NCBI GenBank assembly: GCA_963978235.1
Contig: CAXBQM010000057.1
Coordinates: 1 to 7,785 of the forward strand
DNA length: 7,785 nt
Origin: UBA7398 sp963978235
GTDB lineage: Bacteria > Actinomycetota > Actinomycetes > Nanopelagicales > Nanopelagicaceae
Reading direction: 5' to 3'
The first letter of the stretch is position 1. The number at the start of each line of letters is the position of its first letter. Of the stretch, positions 6,661-7,785 are shown in pieces. A program made the translations under genes and the position numbers. The notes beneath the pieces are model-generated. The model was not told where the DNA came from, searched no databases, and saw only the letters and a program-made list of their open reading frames with translations.

Positions 6661-7548
6661 TTACCAGCCTCGCTCCGCAAGTCGGTGTGGCACTGGAATA
6701 TCTGCAACGTTGATACCAACCATTGCTTCGCCAAGACCGCGTGATACATCGGCGATAACTTTTGGATCATCAAAAAACGTTACGGCTTTCACGATTGCCG
6801 CTGCGCGTTGTTCTGGATTTCCAGATTTGAAAATTCCGGAACCAATGAAGACGCCATCTGCACCTAATTGCATCATCAAAGATGCATCTGCAGGAGTTGC
6901 AATTCCCCCAGCGGTAAAGAGAACTACTGGTAATTTACCTGTAGCTGCGACCTCTTTTACTAGTTCGTAAGGTGCGGCTAGCTCCTTCGCAGCGACATAC
7001 AACTCATCTTCCCGCATTGAAGTTAATCGACGAATCTCTCCGCCGATAGTGCGCATATGCGTTACTGCATTTGAAACATCTCCGGTGCCCGCTTCACCTT
7101 TTGAACGGATCATCGCTGCGCCTTCGTTGATGCGACGGAGAGCTTCACCCAAATTCGTCGCACCACAAACAAATGGAACTTTGAAATCCCATTTATCAAT
7201 ATGGTTTGAATAATCTGCTGGAGTTAGAACTTCTGATTCGTCGATGTAATCAACGCCAAGTGATTCCAAAATCTGTGCTTCGGCAAAGTGACCGATACGC
7301 GCCTTTGCCATAACTGGAATTGAAACTGCTGCTTTGATCTTTTCGATCATGTCAGGATCAGACATGCGAGCGACGCCGCCTTGCGCGCGAATATCTGCAG
7401 GTACGCGCTCGAGCGCCATAACGGCTACTGCGCCGGCATCTTCTGCGATCTTTGCTTGCTCGGAATCTACGACGTCCATAATTACGCCGCCTTTGAGCAT
7501 CTCCGCCATGCCGCGCTTAACTCGCGCTGTTCCTGTGTTTTCAGCCAT
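6661..7548 (-). CDS. pdxS: Pyridoxal 5'-phosphate synthase lyase subunit PdxS
   Basis: PdxS forms the dodecameric core that condenses ribose 5-phosphate (or ribulose 5-phosphate), glyceraldehyde 3-phosphate and ammonia from PdxT into pyridoxal 5'-phosphate. The product is 295 residues. It is a TIM barrel with D25 in GGVIMDV, the Schiff-base lysine K82 in MAKARIGHF, the second lysine K150 in IRSKGEAGTGD, and phosphate-binding loops GEAGTGD (151-157) and GSGIFKSGNP (236-245). The frame is open upstream to 7683, but that extension is arginine- and leucine-rich nonsense overlapping the DUF3048 gene in another frame. The ATG at 7548 gives the family N-terminus MAENTGTARVKRGMAEML. No Shine-Dalgarno sequence is present; TAGACT lies seven bases upstream. 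The PdxST route implies synthesis of B6 without the deoxyxylulose-dependent pathway. Confidence 0.98.
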   Translation of the reverse strand: MAENTGTARVKRGMAEMLKGGVIMDVVDSEQAKIAEDAGAVAVMALERVPADIRAQGGVARMSDPDMIEKIKAAVSIPVMAKARIGHFAEAQILESLGVDYIDESEVLTPADYSNHIDKWDFKVPFVCGATNLGEALRRINEGAAMIRSKGEAGTGDVSNAVTHMRTIGGEIRRLTSMREDELYVAAKELAAPYELVKEVAATGKLPVVLFTAGGIATPADASLMMQLGADGVFIGSGIFKSGNPEQRAAAIVKAVTFFDDPKVIADVSRGLGEAMVGINVADIPVPHRLAERGW

Positions 7549-7555
7549 GAGCCGA

Positions 7556-7585
7556 AGTCTACTTCTTGGCAGGGGCAGCCGTAAA
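7556..7585 (-). promoter_or_regulatory. Possible leaderless promoter of pdxS
   Basis: TAGACT (7556-7561, minus strand) matches the actinobacterial -10 pattern and lies seven bases before the pdxS ATG. Its TAG is the stop codon of the DUF3048 gene. TTTACG (7580-7585) matches four of six positions of TTGACA with an 18-base spacer. The start has no ribosome binding site, so a leaderless transcript is plausible. The downstream bases resemble those before secD. There is no experimental support. Confidence 0.35.
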
Positions 7586-7785
7586 TTCAGGCTTTTGGTC
7601 GGTAAGCGCAATCCACACCTGACCCGCTGCGAATTTAATCTCATTGCCTTCCATATCAGACCAAGTTGTTCCAGATTGTGCATCGGCCCTATTCCAGATG
7701 GCCTTGATTGCTACTCCATCGCGCAATACCCAGCCAGTGCCTTCACCTACCGTGATAGAAAGAGGCGTAATTCCGCCTAATTTAT
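7559..7785 (-). CDS. DUF3048 (YerB-like) domain protein, C-terminal 74 residues (5' end outside window)
   Basis: Reading the minus strand from 7783 gives an open frame of 74 residues ending in TAG at 7559-7561. Seen directly are ITVGEGTGWVLRDGVAIKAIW, a tryptophan-containing stretch GTTWSDMEGNEIKFAAGQ, and VWIALTDQKPEF, followed by a short Ala/Pro/Lys tail. The pattern of a short strand, RDG turn, W, then DxxGNEIxxxxGxxWI fits the C-terminal part of DUF3048 (YerB-like) proteins, which are typically secreted or lipid-anchored with unknown function. I recognise this by pattern only, so the family call is moderately sure and the function is not known. Being cut by the window edge, its signal peptide and N-terminal domain cannot be checked. 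It ends ten bases before pdxS in the same direction. Confidence 0.75.
   Translation of the reverse strand, partial: KLGGITPLSITVGEGTGWVLRDGVAIKAIWNRADAQSGTTWSDMEGNEIKFAAGQVWIALTDQKPEFTAAPAKK

Noticed and set aside
6500..6970. Plus-strand open frame of 156 codons across the pdxS/pdxT junction
   Set aside because: It is antisense to two clear enzyme genes, rich in Ser/Thr/Pro as reverse-frame shadows often are, and shows no recognisable domain.
7549..7683. N-terminal extension of PdxS by 45 residues
   Set aside because: The extension is not PdxS-like and overlaps the DUF3048 C-terminus in another frame; starting at 7548 gives the normal family length of 295 residues.
1..7785. Mobile element, phage, CRISPR, toxin-antitoxin or defence system
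   Set aside because: All coding space is taken by conserved core genes in conserved order, with no repeats, integrase or transposase signatures and no obvious change in composition that would suggest transfer.

Overview
This window is a dense run of ordinary housekeeping genes, all read from the minus strand. In transcription order (right to left) they are: the 3' end of a DUF3048 (YerB-like) protein gene, pdxS, pdxT, a yebC-family gene, ruvC, ruvA, ruvB, secD, secF, and the 5' end of a rel (RelA/SpoT) gene. No gene lies on the plus strand. There is no tRNA, rRNA, mobile element, CRISPR array or long repeat that I can see. No gap exceeds 30 bases, so no stretch lacks a gene.

The order pdxT-yebC-ruvC-ruvA-ruvB-(yajC)-secD-secF-(apt)-rel is a well-known actinobacterial arrangement. 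SecD and SecF as two separate proteins, and the SecD head-domain sequence with its cysteine pair, also fit Actinobacteria. Base composition is roughly half G+C by eye, well below that of Streptomyces or Mycobacterium. Together with near-zero spacing and the absence of yajC and apt from their usual slots, this suggests a small-genome, probably aquatic actinobacterium (acI/Nanopelagicales-like or a small Microbacteriaceae). That placement is inference.

The genes form three functional blocks. Right (about 5281-7548): PdxS and PdxT build pyridoxal 5'-phosphate, followed by a YebC-family protein. Middle (3108-5250): RuvC, RuvA and RuvB, the complete Holliday junction branch-migration and resolution machine. 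Left (1-3096): SecD and SecF, which drive late protein export at the membrane, then Rel, which makes and degrades (p)ppGpp. Active-site residues are present in every enzyme that can be checked.

The most interesting signal is small. The three widest junctions (10, 30 and 11 bases) fall exactly at the entries to the three blocks. Each carries a TAGACT or TAGGCT hexamer 6-8 bases before an ATG that lacks a Shine-Dalgarno sequence. In two cases the hexamer begins with the TAG stop codon of the preceding gene, and these are the only two TAG stops in the window. This looks like block-by-block leaderless promoters hidden in stop codons. I found no undescribed gene system here. Two apparent long open frames (secF and pdxS) need their starts moved inward.
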